DNA of 64,000 bases from CAG-841 sp963656825 (GCA_963656825.1 CAVKJG010000003.1:1-64000); one strand, 5' to 3'. Shown: positions 16,686 to 26,250, counted from the stretch's first letter. A program made the numbers and translations. Notes: generated by a model not told the origin, from the sequence alone.

Positions 16686-18969
16686 ATCCTATATATACCG
16701 TAAGATTCATCCTTTCGCCGACAGGCGCGATAGTGTTTTTCTCCGGCTTTATTTCTTTTCCGTCAAGCTCTATTCTGCTTACCTTGTCGCTCTCTCCCGA
16801 GCAAACAAATCTGATATTGTACTCACAGCCTCTGAAAAGCTTCTTTATCGAACATTCTTTCCACGAAAGCGGCAGACACGGCTCGATTCTCAGTCCCTCA
16901 AGCTCGGGATGCAAGCCGAAAATATATTCAACCGTACTCTTGAGCAGCCATGAGCTTGCCGCCGTTCTCCAGCTTTGTCCGGGAGTAGCGTAGCGGTAGC
17001 CTGTCTCGGGCGCAAAATACGAATTATACATTGCATAAGGCTCGCCGCATTTTGTTTCGTATTCGGTGTTTGTCACAAGCATTTTCTTGAGTCCCTCCTC
17101 GACCTTGTCGGGGCGATGAAGCATACTGTCAGCCGCAAGCTTCCATGCGGAAGGATGCAGATAGATTCCGCCGTTATCCTGAACGCCGGGCGCCTTTTCA
17201 GCCATAGAGCCTATATAAGAATACTGATGCGAATATGCGGGATATGCAAGTCTTGTGCCGAGCTTTGTTTCAAGAATTCTGTCCGCGCTTTCCATGGCGA
17301 TTCTCTCCTTGCCGTCCTTTGCCGCGCCCGAAAGCACAGCCCACAGCTGAGATATAAGGAATATCTTTCCCTCCTCGCAATCCTTTGAACCCATAATTAT
17401 ATCGTCGTCCGTGCGGGCATATATATAATATTCGCCGTCCCAGCCGTACTTGTCAATGCGCTCGCGCATGATGTCGCCGCGCTCGGCTGAGGTTTTTGCG
17501 TCGTCCGTTTTTCCCATAGCGGCGGCAAGTCTGCCGAAGGCGGCATTGGCTCTGTACCATGCGAGCGTCAGCCATACGGAAACGCCTTTGCCTTCAAGTC
17601 CGGCAAAATTCACGCAGTCGTTCCAATCTCCGCCCCATATGCGAACAAGTCCGTAAAGTCCTGTGAAATTCCACAAAAAATCTACCGAACGGCGAAGATG
17701 CTCATATACGCTCGCCTTTGTACCGTTGTTGAATTCAACCTCTTCATTCAGAAGATTTATATCGCCAAGCTCTTTTACTATCGTGTCTGCGGCAAACGTC
17801 ATCCATACGGTGTTGTCGGCAAATCTTCTGTCGCGGATCGCACCGTCGATTATCGTTCTCGGGGCATAGCCGTTGTCATACTGATATGTAAGAATTCTCT
17901 TTAATCTTTCCCACGCAAGACGCGGATTTACGCAGGCAAGACATTCCGTATCGCTTGTAAGATCGCGATATCCATTATGGCGGACTCTTGCCCATCTGCT
18001 GCCCATATCGGCGGCGTATTTCATCCAGCCGTTTATAAGCTTGTCGAAGTCTCCCCACGGAGTGCTTATCTCAACGCCGCAAAGTCTTTCCTTATATTTG
18101 TTTTCCATAGCGGAAAATTCTTTTTCGACCTCGTCCGGAGAAAGCGCGGCTATGCCGTCTTTATCATAGGCAAGACCGAGCGTGAAATGAACCGTCTTTT
18201 TCTCACCGGGGAGAAGCGTCATATCGTTTTGCAAAACAAGACAAAGCTTTTCGGAGTTGCAGTCCGTGTTCTGACATTTAAGTCCTTTTTCAAGCGCCGA
18301 AGGATGCTGTTCATCGCCGTAAGGTCCGATAAAAGCGTTTCTTCTTGAATCAAAGCCGCTTATTTTATCGCTTGAAGCCATATATGCGTACATCGGACGG
18401 CATCTTCCGGGCAATGCGGGATCGGGATAAAACTCAGTATAGAAATGTCCCCATACTGCATTTTTATCTTCAAAAGCGCCGCCCGTAGCAAGATTATAGC
18501 CCTGCGGACGGTATGTTCCGTCAACTTCGGTTTTTGCATACGAAACAAGCGAAAGCGTTCTTTCCTTATCGGAAGTATTTTCAAGCGTTACGCTCCATAT
18601 TTCGCGCATACCGTCGCACGGCACGAATATACGCAACGTGCTTTTTATGCCGTTTTTCTTTTGGCTTATTTCGGTCGAACCGTTTTTGTGAGTACAAAGA
18701 TAATCGGTATATCCCGAATTCATCGGCAAACCGCATATGCTGAAATATTTTCCGTCCTCCGAGACGAAAAGATTGCGGTTTGAAACAAGCATGGCTCTTC
18801 TGCCCATGTCGTCCTGTGCAAAGCCTTCTCCGTAGCCCACCTGAGATGTAAAGGTTATGTATTCGTCGTTGTACATATAATTGTACCAATGACGCGGAGT
18901 TTCCGGCTCTGTTATATAATATGCGTCCCCTTTTTCGGAAAAATGACCGTACTGCTTTGTTCTGTCCAT
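16684..18969 (-). CDS. GH94-family disaccharide phosphorylase
   Basis: A 761-residue protein of the GH94 cellobiose/chitobiose phosphorylase family, which splits beta-linked disaccharides with phosphate to give a sugar 1-phosphate. The N-terminal beta-sandwich (HWYNYMYNDEY ... VGYGEGFAQDD) is followed by an (alpha/alpha)6 barrel with the catalytic-acid motif WGGDWNDC near residue 450. The C-terminal LEGLRIEPCLP is also a family motif. Exact specificity cannot be read from sequence. There is no signal peptide, so it is cytosolic. The start is ATG 18969 with an AAAGGA site; an in-frame TTG at 18987 lacks one. It lies 47 bp after the M23 gene with no terminator between them. Confidence 0.87.
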   Translation of the reverse strand: MDRTKQYGHFSEKGDAYYITEPETPRHWYNYMYNDEYITFTSQVGYGEGFAQDDMGRRAMLVSNRNLFVSEDGKYFSICGLPMNSGYTDYLCTHKNGSTEISQKKNGIKSTLRIFVPCDGMREIWSVTLENTSDKERTLSLVSYAKTEVDGTYRPQGYNLATGGAFEDKNAVWGHFYTEFYPDPALPGRCRPMYAYMASSDKISGFDSRRNAFIGPYGDEQHPSALEKGLKCQNTDCNSEKLCLVLQNDMTLLPGEKKTVHFTLGLAYDKDGIAALSPDEVEKEFSAMENKYKERLCGVEISTPWGDFDKLINGWMKYAADMGSRWARVRHNGYRDLTSDTECLACVNPRLAWERLKRILTYQYDNGYAPRTIIDGAIRDRRFADNTVWMTFAADTIVKELGDINLLNEEVEFNNGTKASVYEHLRRSVDFLWNFTGLYGLVRIWGGDWNDCVNFAGLEGKGVSVWLTLAWYRANAAFGRLAAAMGKTDDAKTSAERGDIMRERIDKYGWDGEYYIYARTDDDIIMGSKDCEEGKIFLISQLWAVLSGAAKDGKERIAMESADRILETKLGTRLAYPAYSHQYSYIGSMAEKAPGVQDNGGIYLHPSAWKLAADSMLHRPDKVEEGLKKMLVTNTEYETKCGEPYAMYNSYFAPETGYRYATPGQSWRTAASSWLLKSTVEYIFGLHPELEGLRIEPCLPLSWKECSIKKLFRGCEYNIRFVCSGESDKVSRIELDGKEIKPEKNTIAPVGERMNLTVYIG

Positions 18970-19016
18970 AAAAGCGGTTCCTTTCAAAAATGTTTATATA
19001 TCTTTTAATACAGATA

Positions 19017-20210
19017 TCAGTTCAATTGCGGCAAATACTTTTTAGGATCAACTTTTACATATGAGCCTTGCGAATACTTTCTTATCTCAAAGTGAAGATG
19101 AGTGCCTGCATAGGGATTCGATGCGGTAGGCGCCGGAGAGACTCTTCCGGTGTTTCCGCTGTAACCTATAACCTGCCCCTGAACTACTTTATCTCCCACA
19201 GAGACCGTCCTTGACTTTAAGTGAGCGTAATATGTGCGATAGCCGTTTCCGTGATCTATCACAACGTACGTTCCATATGTCCAGCGCAGATCTGAAGAGG
19301 AAAAATAGCCGTCGTTGTAGGCATAAACGACCGTCCCGCTCATTGAAGCCGTTATCGGTGCTCCGTAATAAACGCCGAAATCTATCCCTCCGTGAGAGTT
19401 TGAGCCGCCGTAATACTGCGTTACACGGTAATCCGCTCCGCCCTGAGCCGCCGTCCTGAACGGAAGAGCAAAAGTCTCCTCTTTTTTCTTTGTGCCTATG
19501 ACAATCACTTCATCGACAGGCGCAACCGTTTCGGATGAGATGACTTCGCGCTTTATCTCTTTTCCCCGCTCATATGTTATTTTATATGTATTTACCGTAT
19601 ATCCGTCGGCGCCGTAGGTTTTTGTCCTTCGTTCGCCTTCGTAAATATTTCCGTCATAAACGTACTTTACGGAATATTTCACCGTGTTTTCGTTTTTCTT
19701 TATCGTTTCGTATGTAAACACGGGCTTTGTGCCTATGAGAATTTTTTCGTTTTCCGGCTCGCTCAAAATTGTTTCTTCGCTGTCCTCAAAGGCAAGTCTG
19801 CCGTCAGAATAGTAGCCCGTTTTTGTTATCTGTAAAAGCCCGTCCCTGCCGTATTTCAGAACGTAGCTTACGTCTTCATATTCGTCGTCCGAATAAACGT
19901 ATTCCGTTTCGCACGGAATTTTTTCTATCGTCGCGGATATTTTCGTTTCAAGCAGCGGCTCGAACGCGCTTTCGGGCAAATCCGAGGTTGCCTCTGTCAG
20001 AGAGGCTTTGCTCTGCGTTTCGTAAAAAGAAGTTCCGACAGCCGACGTTTGCGTTACCGATGCTGTCTGCGCCGACAAAACGGTTGTGTATTTACCGCCC
20101 GTTTCGGCGATCGGCGTCTGCTTTCCGCAGGAAACAAAAACCGCAGCGACGGCAAAAACCGCCGTCAAAATCAGAATCGCGCAAAAGCGCCCGTGATATG
20201 ATCGTGCCAT
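19017..20210 (-). CDS. M23 metallopeptidase lipoprotein with G5-like domains
   Basis: A 397-residue extracellular lipoprotein (lipobox VFVSC near residue 28). Ser/Thr-rich linker to about residue 90, two G5-like domains (about 92-165 and 168-245, each ending in IGTK), then an M23/LytM peptidase domain from about residue 258. The zinc ligands are present: His and Asp in SHGGIDFG, and HLHFEI (HxH) near the end, with a further His in YYAHLKS. It is expected to cut peptidoglycan cross-bridges during growth or sporulation. GH94 is downstream in the same direction. Confidence 0.9.
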   Translation of the reverse strand: MARSYHGRFCAILILTAVFAVAAVFVSCGKQTPIAETGGKYTTVLSAQTASVTQTSAVGTSFYETQSKASLTEATSDLPESAFEPLLETKISATIEKIPCETEYVYSDDEYEDVSYVLKYGRDGLLQITKTGYYSDGRLAFEDSEETILSEPENEKILIGTKPVFTYETIKKNENTVKYSVKYVYDGNIYEGERRTKTYGADGYTVNTYKITYERGKEIKREVISSETVAPVDEVIVIGTKKKEETFALPFRTAAQGGADYRVTQYYGGSNSHGGIDFGVYYGAPITASMSGTVVYAYNDGYFSSSDLRWTYGTYVVIDHGNGYRTYYAHLKSRTVSVGDKVVQGQVIGYSGNTGRVSPAPTASNPYAGTHLHFEIRKYSQGSYVKVDPKKYLPQLN

Positions 20211-20281
20211 AAAAATACCGCTTTCTTTCCGTACAAAAAGCGATTTGTCGCTCTCTGCCGAAATTACCTTGCTTTGACAAA

Positions 20282-20310
20282 ATTATATAATACGGCACGC
20301 GATATTTCAA
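20282..20310 (-). promoter_or_regulatory. Sigma-A promoter for the M23 lipoprotein
   Basis: On the minus strand, TTGAAA (20310-20305), 17 bp and TATAAT (20287-20282). The leader is about 65 nt. The rest of the 20211-20504 divergent gap holds AT-rich sequence with no gene. Confidence 0.65.
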
Positions 20311-20504
20311 TGAATAAATAAAGGCTGCAAAAGAATAATCTTCCTGAAAACGCCGGATAAAATTCAAAAGCGTTTATCCCTCCGGTTACGGCTCATATTA
20401 TACCACAAAACCCGTAAAAAATCAAGACTTGTAATTTGTCTTTCAGCGATTTATAATTAAAAATGCAATAATATGATAAGAAAACACAAAAGGATGTGAT
20501 GCAA

Positions 20505-22487
20505 ATGAACCGACCGCCCAAAGATCCCGAACTTATGAAGCACCCGATGGACAAAATGCGCGAGCCGAAGCCGAAAAGCATAAAAGAAGTCCCGGGATAT
20601 CTTAAAAGGGTAATATCAAAATTCTTTTACAGACTTTTCTATATCTTCACTCTCGTCTGGGAAGCGAAGCCGAGCGTTCTGTTTCTGATTTCGTTTTTCT
20701 CGGTAATACTCGGCGTTCTGCCGGCAATCTCCGCGTCGATAGCAAAGGATATCTTAAACCGCCTTGCAGTCGATTATGCTCTGGTAAAGGCAGGCGAAGG
20801 CGATCCTTCCGCCATGCTGGACGAAATATTTATGCTGCTTGTGTGGCAGTTTGCGATAATCTTTGCAACCTCCGTCGTTTCAAGCCTGAAAACATACACT
20901 ACGAGAATCGCAAGCGAGCTTGTCGCGTACAGGACAAACGTAAAGATAATAGAAAAAGCGAAAACGGTCGACGTCGCAAGCTTTGACCGTCCCGATTTCT
21001 ATGAAAAGCTGGAAAACGCCTCGCGCGAGGCAGGCAACAGACCGATGCAGGTGCTTTCAGCCGCGTGTTCCTCAATCTCCGCCGTGATAAGCATGATTTC
21101 GTTTATCGTCATTCTTGCCGGAATTCCGGGCGAGGTACATATCGCAAGCCTGAGCGTAAAAACAGCCGGCTTTGCGCCCGTGGCGGTTGCGCTCGTTGCT
21201 ATTCCTTCGGCTGTCGTTTCCTTTGTTTACAGGCGCAAGGTATTTGATTATTCCCGCCGCCGCTCCAAAGACAGACGTCAGTTCAACTATTACAAAGGTC
21301 TTATGACAAACAAGGATATGGTCAAAGAGATCCGCCTTTTCGGACTTTCGGACACCTTTATAGAAAGATATAAAAGCATTTTCAGCCATTATTTCGGCGG
21401 TGTGCGCCGCATATATTTTTCGGAGGGCGCATGGAACCTTGTGATGTCGGTGCTCTCGTCCGGCGTCAACTGTGTGTTGTTTTTACTGATAGCAAAGGGC
21501 GTAATCGCAGGCGATTTTGAGGTCGGTAACTATTCGCTTTATACGGGCGCACTGCATTCGATAGCGAGCGGAATTTCAACGCTGATAAATACCACCGCAT
21601 CCATTTACGAAGGCACGCTTTTTATCGACAATCTTATAACTTTTATAAATGAAAAAACCGAGATAGTGCCTTCGCTTCCCGAGCCTCGTCATCCGCAGCG
21701 TCATATCGCTCACAAAATAGAGCTGAAAAACGTTTCGTTCCGCTATCCCGGCACAACAAGAGACGTTATAAAAAATATGTCCGTAACCTTTGAGCCCGGC
21801 GAAACAGTCGTTCTTGTAGGACTCAACGGCGCGGGAAAGACTACGCTTATAAAGCTGATAACAAGACTGTACGATCCGACCGAAGGAGTCATTTTTCTTG
21901 ACGGCCACGACATAAGGGAATACGATATAAGCGAGCTTTATTCGATATACGGAATAATCTTTCAGGATTTCGGCAGATATGCCGTATCCGTCCGTGAAAA
22001 CGTCTCGTTTTCCGATATAAACAGCCCGATAGACGACGAAAGAGTCTCAAAGGCGGCAAAGGAAAGCGGCGCGGAGGATTTTATAAAAAATCTTCCCGGC
22101 GGCTACGATACCGCGCTTATGCGATATTTTGAAGAGGACGGCATAGAGCTTTCAACAGGTCAGTGGCAGAAGCTTTCCGTTGCGCGCGCGTTCTATTCCG
22201 ATTCCGATATTCTCATTCTTGACGAGCCGACAGCCGCGCTTGACGCGATCGCCGAGCAGGAGATTTACTCTCAGTTCGACAATCTCCGCAAGGATAAAAC
22301 CACCGTTTTTGTTTCGCACAGACTTTCAAGCGCAACGACGGCTGACAGAATTCTCGTTCTCGAAAACGGACAGATAATAGAAAGCGGAACGCATCGCGAG
22401 CTTATGCGGAAGGGCGGCAGATACTGCGAGCTTTTCTCAACTCAGGCGCAGAGATATATCGCCTCCGAGCGCGAGATGAAAAAATAA
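20505..22487 (+). CDS. ABC transporter, fused permease/ATPase (exporter type)
   Basis: A 660-residue half-transporter with a Pro/Lys-rich cytosolic N-terminus, six predicted membrane helices (about 45-340) and a nucleotide-binding domain. It has Walker A GLNGAGKTT near residue 448, Q-loop IIFQDF, signature LSTGQWQKLS, Walker B ILILDEPTAALD and switch His in VSHRLSS; all are intact. It is a single gene, so it probably forms a homodimer or pairs with a distant partner. The substrate is unknown. Start chosen at ATG 20505 because AGGATGTGAT just upstream matches the anti-SD with one mismatch; GTG 20496 and ATG 20499 lie inside that site. Confidence 0.88.
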   Translation: MNRPPKDPELMKHPMDKMREPKPKSIKEVPGYLKRVISKFFYRLFYIFTLVWEAKPSVLFLISFFSVILGVLPAISASIAKDILNRLAVDYALVKAGEGDPSAMLDEIFMLLVWQFAIIFATSVVSSLKTYTTRIASELVAYRTNVKIIEKAKTVDVASFDRPDFYEKLENASREAGNRPMQVLSAACSSISAVISMISFIVILAGIPGEVHIASLSVKTAGFAPVAVALVAIPSAVVSFVYRRKVFDYSRRRSKDRRQFNYYKGLMTNKDMVKEIRLFGLSDTFIERYKSIFSHYFGGVRRIYFSEGAWNLVMSVLSSGVNCVLFLLIAKGVIAGDFEVGNYSLYTGALHSIASGISTLINTTASIYEGTLFIDNLITFINEKTEIVPSLPEPRHPQRHIAHKIELKNVSFRYPGTTRDVIKNMSVTFEPGETVVLVGLNGAGKTTLIKLITRLYDPTEGVIFLDGHDIREYDISELYSIYGIIFQDFGRYAVSVRENVSFSDINSPIDDERVSKAAKESGAEDFIKNLPGGYDTALMRYFEEDGIELSTGQWQKLSVARAFYSDSDILILDEPTAALDAIAEQEIYSQFDNLRKDKTTVFVSHRLSSATTADRILVLENGQIIESGTHRELMRKGGRYCELFSTQAQRYIASEREMKK

Positions 22488-22494
22488 ATAATGC

Positions 22495-22530
22495 ACGGTC
22501 GGAACAAATCACCGTTCCGACCGTTATTTT
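22495..22530 (+). terminator. Rho-independent terminator after the ABC gene
   Basis: Perfect 11-bp arms ACGGTCGGAAC / GTTCCGACCGT with a loop of about 8 nt, then TTATTTTCTTT. The same arm sequence recurs in the terminator at 38503-38527. Confidence 0.85.
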
Positions 22531-22579
22531 CTTTGAAAAATGCACAAATAAAAACGCGAAATATCGTCGGTTACAGGGC

Positions 22580-22634
22580 ATTTTTCAGATTACGCCCTCT
22601 GCATATCGATATATGCATAACCGATATGAAAAAT
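22580..22634. promoter_or_regulatory. Nested dyad upstream of the redox operon promoter
   Basis: ATTTTTCA (22580-22587) and TGAAAAAT (22627-22634) are perfect inverted arms. Inside them, nearly concentric, are GCATAT (22601-22606) and ATATGC (22611-22616). It ends 6 bp upstream of the -35 box, a good position for an activator or repressor. It does not match the known Rex consensus. Confidence 0.45.
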
Positions 22635-22640
22635 CAGCAA

Positions 22641-22669
22641 TTGCATAATCGCAAAGCTTATGATAGAAT
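22641..22669 (+). promoter_or_regulatory. Sigma-A promoter of the Hdr-Flx-fumarate operon
   Basis: TTGCAT (22641-22646), 17 bp and TAGAAT (22664-22669) with extended -10 TGA. The leader is about 26 nt, with AGGAAGGTG as ribosome binding site. No other promoter of comparable quality was seen down to 34170. Confidence 0.65.
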
Positions 22670-22701
22670 ATGTAAAACAATTATTTTAGGAAGGTGTTTT
22701 T

Positions 22702-23646
22702 ATGAACAAGATATCCATCATCGGAACCGGAAGCGTAGGTTCCACCATCGCATATTCCCTTGCAATTCTCGGAATGGCGTCAGAGATCGTAATGATCGAC
22801 ATCAACAGCGAAAAGGCTCTCGGAGAGGCGCTCGATATCAGACAGGGTACTCCCTTCTGCAGCCCCTGCTCGATTTACGCCGGCAGCTATCCCGACGCCG
22901 CAGGCTCGAACATCGTTATTCTTACATCCGGAATAGCAAGAAAGCCCGGTCAGTCGCGTCTTGAGCTCGCTCAGACAAACGTAAACATAACAAAGAGCAT
23001 CATTCCCGAGATAACAAAGCACGCTCCGGACGCAACGTACATAATCGTAAGCAATCCGGTAGATATCCTTACTTATACGTTCCATAAGTTTTCCGATCTT
23101 CCCGAAAACCGCATAATCGGTTCGGGAACGATTCTCGATACGGCTCGTCTCCGCGCAAGACTTTCCGAATACTACAACATCAGCCAGAGCAACGTTCACG
23201 CTTACGTTTTCGGCGAGCACGGCGATTCTTCCTTTATTCCGTGGTCGGTTGCAAACATTTCGAACGTACCGATTTCAAAGTGCAACGAGCTTATATCGCT
23301 TCCCGGAATGGAAAGCCCCTCTCTCAATTTTGACGAAATAGAGCAGTACGTAAGAAAATCCGGCGGCAGAGTTATCGCGCGCAAGGGCGCAACCTTCTAT
23401 GCGGTTTCGATTTCCGTATGCCACATCTGCAAGTGCCTGCTCGCAGGTATAGACACAACGATGACCGTTTCCACAATGATGCACGGCGAATACGGTATAG
23501 ACGACGTGTGCCTGAGCACGCTCAATCTTGTCGGTCACGACGGAATACGCGGCAAGGTAAATATGCCTCTCACAGACGAGGAAACCGCAAAGCTCCGTTT
23601 CAGCGCGGACACGCTCAAAGACGTTATCAAAAATCTCAGCATCTGA
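22702..23646 (+). CDS. mdh: LDH-type malate dehydrogenase (malate-specific residue)
   Basis: A 314-residue NAD-dependent lactate/malate dehydrogenase. Rossmann GTGSVGS is at residues 8-14, and acidic Asp33 in MIDIN favours NAD over NADP. Catalytic His173 lies in GEHGDS and substrate Arg149 in LDTARLR. The specificity loop reads ARKPGQSR: Arg80 occupies the position that is Gln102 in lactate dehydrogenases and Arg in malate dehydrogenases, so I favour oxaloacetate/malate. The adjacent fumarase supports this. First gene of the 12-gene operon; it would supply malate from oxaloacetate while oxidising NADH. L-lactate dehydrogenase is the main alternative. Confidence 0.82.
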   Translation: MNKISIIGTGSVGSTIAYSLAILGMASEIVMIDINSEKALGEALDIRQGTPFCSPCSIYAGSYPDAAGSNIVILTSGIARKPGQSRLELAQTNVNITKSIIPEITKHAPDATYIIVSNPVDILTYTFHKFSDLPENRIIGSGTILDTARLRARLSEYYNISQSNVHAYVFGEHGDSSFIPWSVANISNVPISKCNELISLPGMESPSLNFDEIEQYVRKSGGRVIARKGATFYAVSISVCHICKCLLAGIDTTMTVSTMMHGEYGIDDVCLSTLNLVGHDGIRGKVNMPLTDEETAKLRFSADTLKDVIKNLSI

Positions 23647-23666
23647 GAAAAGGACGGTAAACAAAG

Positions 23667-25043
23667 ATGGAATATCGCATAGAACACGACTCCATGGGCG
23701 AGGTAAAGGTTCCCGCGGATCGCCTGTGGGCGGCGCAGACCGAAAGAAGCCATGAAAATTTCAGAATAGGCGTCGGTATAGAAACAATGCCGAGAGAAAT
23801 AACCCATGCGTTCGGAATTCTCAAAAAGGCTGCCGCTATGGCAAACGCCGAGCTTAAACCCGAAAAAATGACGCAGGAAAAGCTCGCCGCAATATCGCAG
23901 GCGTGCGACGAGGTTATCTCCGGAAGCTTGAACGATCACTTCCCGCTCGTCGTATGGCAGACAGGCTCCGGCACGCAGTCGAACATGAACGCAAACGAGG
24001 TCATCGCGAACAGAGCAAATCAGATAGCGGGCTCAAAGCTCTGCCACCCCAACGACGATATAAATATGAGTCAGTCCTCAAACGACACCTTCCCCACGGC
24101 AATGCACATCTCCGCCGTAACGGCAATAGAGGATAAGCTCCTCCCCGCGATAGAAACGCTTACAGCCACATTCAGACGTCTTGAAGAAGAAAACGAGGGC
24201 ATAGTAAAATCCGGAAGAACGCATCTTCAGGACGCAACGCCGATTAAATTCAGTCAGGAGATTTCCGGCTGGAGATCGAGCCTTGAAAAAGACGCCGAGC
24301 TTCTCCGCATTGCGGTAAAGCCGCTTTACGAGCTTGCTCTCGGCGGAACGGCTGTCGGCACGGGACTCAACGCCCCCAAAGGCTTTGCCGAGCTTGTCGC
24401 CGCAAAGGTGGCGCTGCTCACAGGAAAGCCCTTTGTGACAGCCGAAAACAAATTCCACGCTCTCACCTCAAAGGACGAGCTTGTATTTGCTCACGGCGCG
24501 ATAAAGGCAACCGCCTGCGATATGATGAAAATCGCAAACGACGTCCGCTGGCTCGCTTCGGGTCCGCGCGACGGTCTTGGCGAAATACACATTCCCGAAA
24601 ACGAGCCCGGCTCATCCATAATGCCGGGAAAGGTAAATCCCACGCAGTGCGAAGCTGTCACGATGGTCGCCGTTCAGGTTATGGGCAACGATGTAGCCGT
24701 AGGAATGGCTGCGTCGCAGGGAAACTTCGAGCTCAACGTTTTCATGCCCGTTGCGGCATACAACTTCCTGCAATCAGCGCGTCTGCTTGCCGAAGCGATA
24801 ATTTCCTTCAACGTAAACTGCGCCGTCGGCATTACGGCAAACAAAGAAAAAATGTATCACAATCTGCACAATTCGCTCATGCTCGTTACGGCGCTCAATC
24901 CCTACATAGGTTATGAAAACGCCGCAAAAACCGCAAAGAAAGCCTTCAAGGACAATATCTCCTTAAAGCAGGCATGCGTCGAGCTCGGATTTCTTACCGC
25001 GGAAAAATTCGACGAGGTATTCCATCCCGAACAGATGGTCTGA
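23667..25043 (+). CDS. fumC: Class II fumarate hydratase
   Basis: Interconverts malate and fumarate without an Fe-S cluster. 458 residues, the standard length. The aspartase/fumarase signature GSSIMPGKVNPTQCEA is near residue 315, and the substrate-binding segments SGSGTQ-like TGSGTQSNMNANEV, SSNDTFPTAMH and the catalytic-His loop GRTHLQDATP are all present. It starts 20 bp after mdh and ends 18 bp before hdrB. Its position between malate dehydrogenase and a fumarate reductase-like pair argues that it runs malate to fumarate here. Confidence 0.95.
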   Translation: MEYRIEHDSMGEVKVPADRLWAAQTERSHENFRIGVGIETMPREITHAFGILKKAAAMANAELKPEKMTQEKLAAISQACDEVISGSLNDHFPLVVWQTGSGTQSNMNANEVIANRANQIAGSKLCHPNDDINMSQSSNDTFPTAMHISAVTAIEDKLLPAIETLTATFRRLEEENEGIVKSGRTHLQDATPIKFSQEISGWRSSLEKDAELLRIAVKPLYELALGGTAVGTGLNAPKGFAELVAAKVALLTGKPFVTAENKFHALTSKDELVFAHGAIKATACDMMKIANDVRWLASGPRDGLGEIHIPENEPGSSIMPGKVNPTQCEAVTMVAVQVMGNDVAVGMAASQGNFELNVFMPVAAYNFLQSARLLAEAIISFNVNCAVGITANKEKMYHNLHNSLMLVTALNPYIGYENAAKTAKKAFKDNISLKQACVELGFLTAEKFDEVFHPEQMV

Positions 25044-25061
25044 TATCGAACGGAGGTAAAT

Positions 25062-25868
25062 ATGAAGGTAAGTTATTTTCCCGGCTGCACCCTCAAAACC
25101 AAAGCGAAGGACCTTGATCTTTACGCACGCAAAAGCGCCGAAAAGCTCGGCGTTGAGCTGTGCGAAACAGAGAATTGGCAATGCTGCGGAGGCGTTTTCG
25201 TCAGCGCAAAGGACGAAATAGCCACAAAGCTGTCAAGCGTGCGTGCGCTTGCTTCCGCGCGCGACGCGGAAATGCCGCTTGTAACGGTGTGTTCAGCCTG
25301 TCATAACGTAATAAAACAAACAAATGCCGCCATGCGAACGGATAAGGATTTTGCCGACAAGGTAAATCTTTATATGTCGCAGGACAAAAACCCTGCCGCC
25401 GCTTATCACGGCGAGACGGCTGTCTATCATTATCTTGAGCTTCTTCGCGACACGGTCGGCTTCGACAAAATAAAGGAAGCCGTGACGCGTCCGCTCACAG
25501 GCAAGAAAATCGCCGCATATTACGGCTGTATGCTTCTCCGCCCGAGCAAGGTGATGCGCTTCGACGATCCCGAAAATCCGAGCATTATGGAGGATTTTAT
25601 AAGAGCGCTCGGCGCAGAGCCGGTTATTTATCCGCACAGAAATGAATGCTGCGGCGGATATGTGGCGCTTGAAGACGCAGACTCCGCAAGAAAAAAGAGT
25701 CTTTCCGTAAGCAATGACGCCGCAGATCACGGAGCGGAGCTTATAGTTACGGCTTGTCCGCTGTGCAAGTACAATCTTGTCAAAAACGAAAGCCGGATTC
25801 CCGTTGTATACTTTACCGAACTGCTCGCGGAAGCGCTCGGCATAAAGGAGGATAAAAATGCAGAATAA
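25062..25868 (+). CDS. hdrB: Heterodisulfide reductase-type subunit B
   Basis: A 268-residue protein with two complete CCG domains: C9 ... CCGG (residues 42-45) ... CSAC (about 74-77), and YGC ... CCGG ... CPLC in the second half. In HdrB these bind two non-cubane 4Fe-4S clusters that form the disulfide-reducing site. There is no methanogen context, so CoM-CoB disulfide is not the substrate; here it may pass electrons to the fumarate reductase-like subunits or reduce another disulfide. GGAGGTAAAT precedes ATG 25062. It overlaps hdrC by 11 bp. Confidence 0.92.
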   Translation: MKVSYFPGCTLKTKAKDLDLYARKSAEKLGVELCETENWQCCGGVFVSAKDEIATKLSSVRALASARDAEMPLVTVCSACHNVIKQTNAAMRTDKDFADKVNLYMSQDKNPAAAYHGETAVYHYLELLRDTVGFDKIKEAVTRPLTGKKIAAYYGCMLLRPSKVMRFDDPENPSIMEDFIRALGAEPVIYPHRNECCGGYVALEDADSARKKSLSVSNDAADHGAELIVTACPLCKYNLVKNESRIPVVYFTELLAEALGIKEDKNAE

Positions 25869-26250
25869 AACAGAGCTTTTGCGCGAACAGGTTCTCCGCA
25901 TAAGCGGCGTAAACCCCAGAAAGTGCATGCGCTGCGGAAAGTGCTCGGCAACCTGCCCGTCCTATGACGAAATGGAATATCATCCTCATCAGTTCGTTTA
26001 TATGGCCGAAAACGGCGATATCGAAACCCTGATGAAATCGCCGTCCGTTTATAAATGTCTTTCATGCTTTGCCTGCGTTGACCGTTGCCCGAGAGGCGTG
26101 GAGCCGGCAAAGCTTATAGAAGCCGTCCGTCTTTGCGTCATACGCGAAAAGGGCGGCGACAGAATGACGGCAGACGATATTCCCTCCCGCATAGACGAGG
26201 ACACGCCTCAGCAGGCGATCGTAAGCGCAATGAGAAAATATTCAAAATAA
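25858..26250 (+). CDS. hdrC: Heterodisulfide reductase-type subunit C
   Basis: A 130-residue ferredoxin-like electron carrier between HdrA and HdrB. Two 4Fe-4S motifs: CMRCGKCSATCPS near residue 22 and CLSCFACVDRCPRGV near residue 63. The start overlaps hdrB and uses a strong AAGGAGG site inside it, so the subunits are translationally coupled. The separate HdrB and HdrC contrast with fused versions (HdrD, TfrB). Confidence 0.92.
   Translation: MQNKTELLREQVLRISGVNPRKCMRCGKCSATCPSYDEMEYHPHQFVYMAENGDIETLMKSPSVYKCLSCFACVDRCPRGVEPAKLIEAVRLCVIREKGGDRMTADDIPSRIDEDTPQQAIVSAMRKYSK

Noticed and set aside
22601..22616. Rex-type NADH-sensing operator
   Set aside because: The dyad is GCATAT/ATATGC and does not match TTGTGAA-N4-TTCACAA.
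22702..23646. Plain L-lactate dehydrogenase
   Set aside because: The specificity loop has Arg at the key position and the gene is linked to fumarase; kept as an alternative only.
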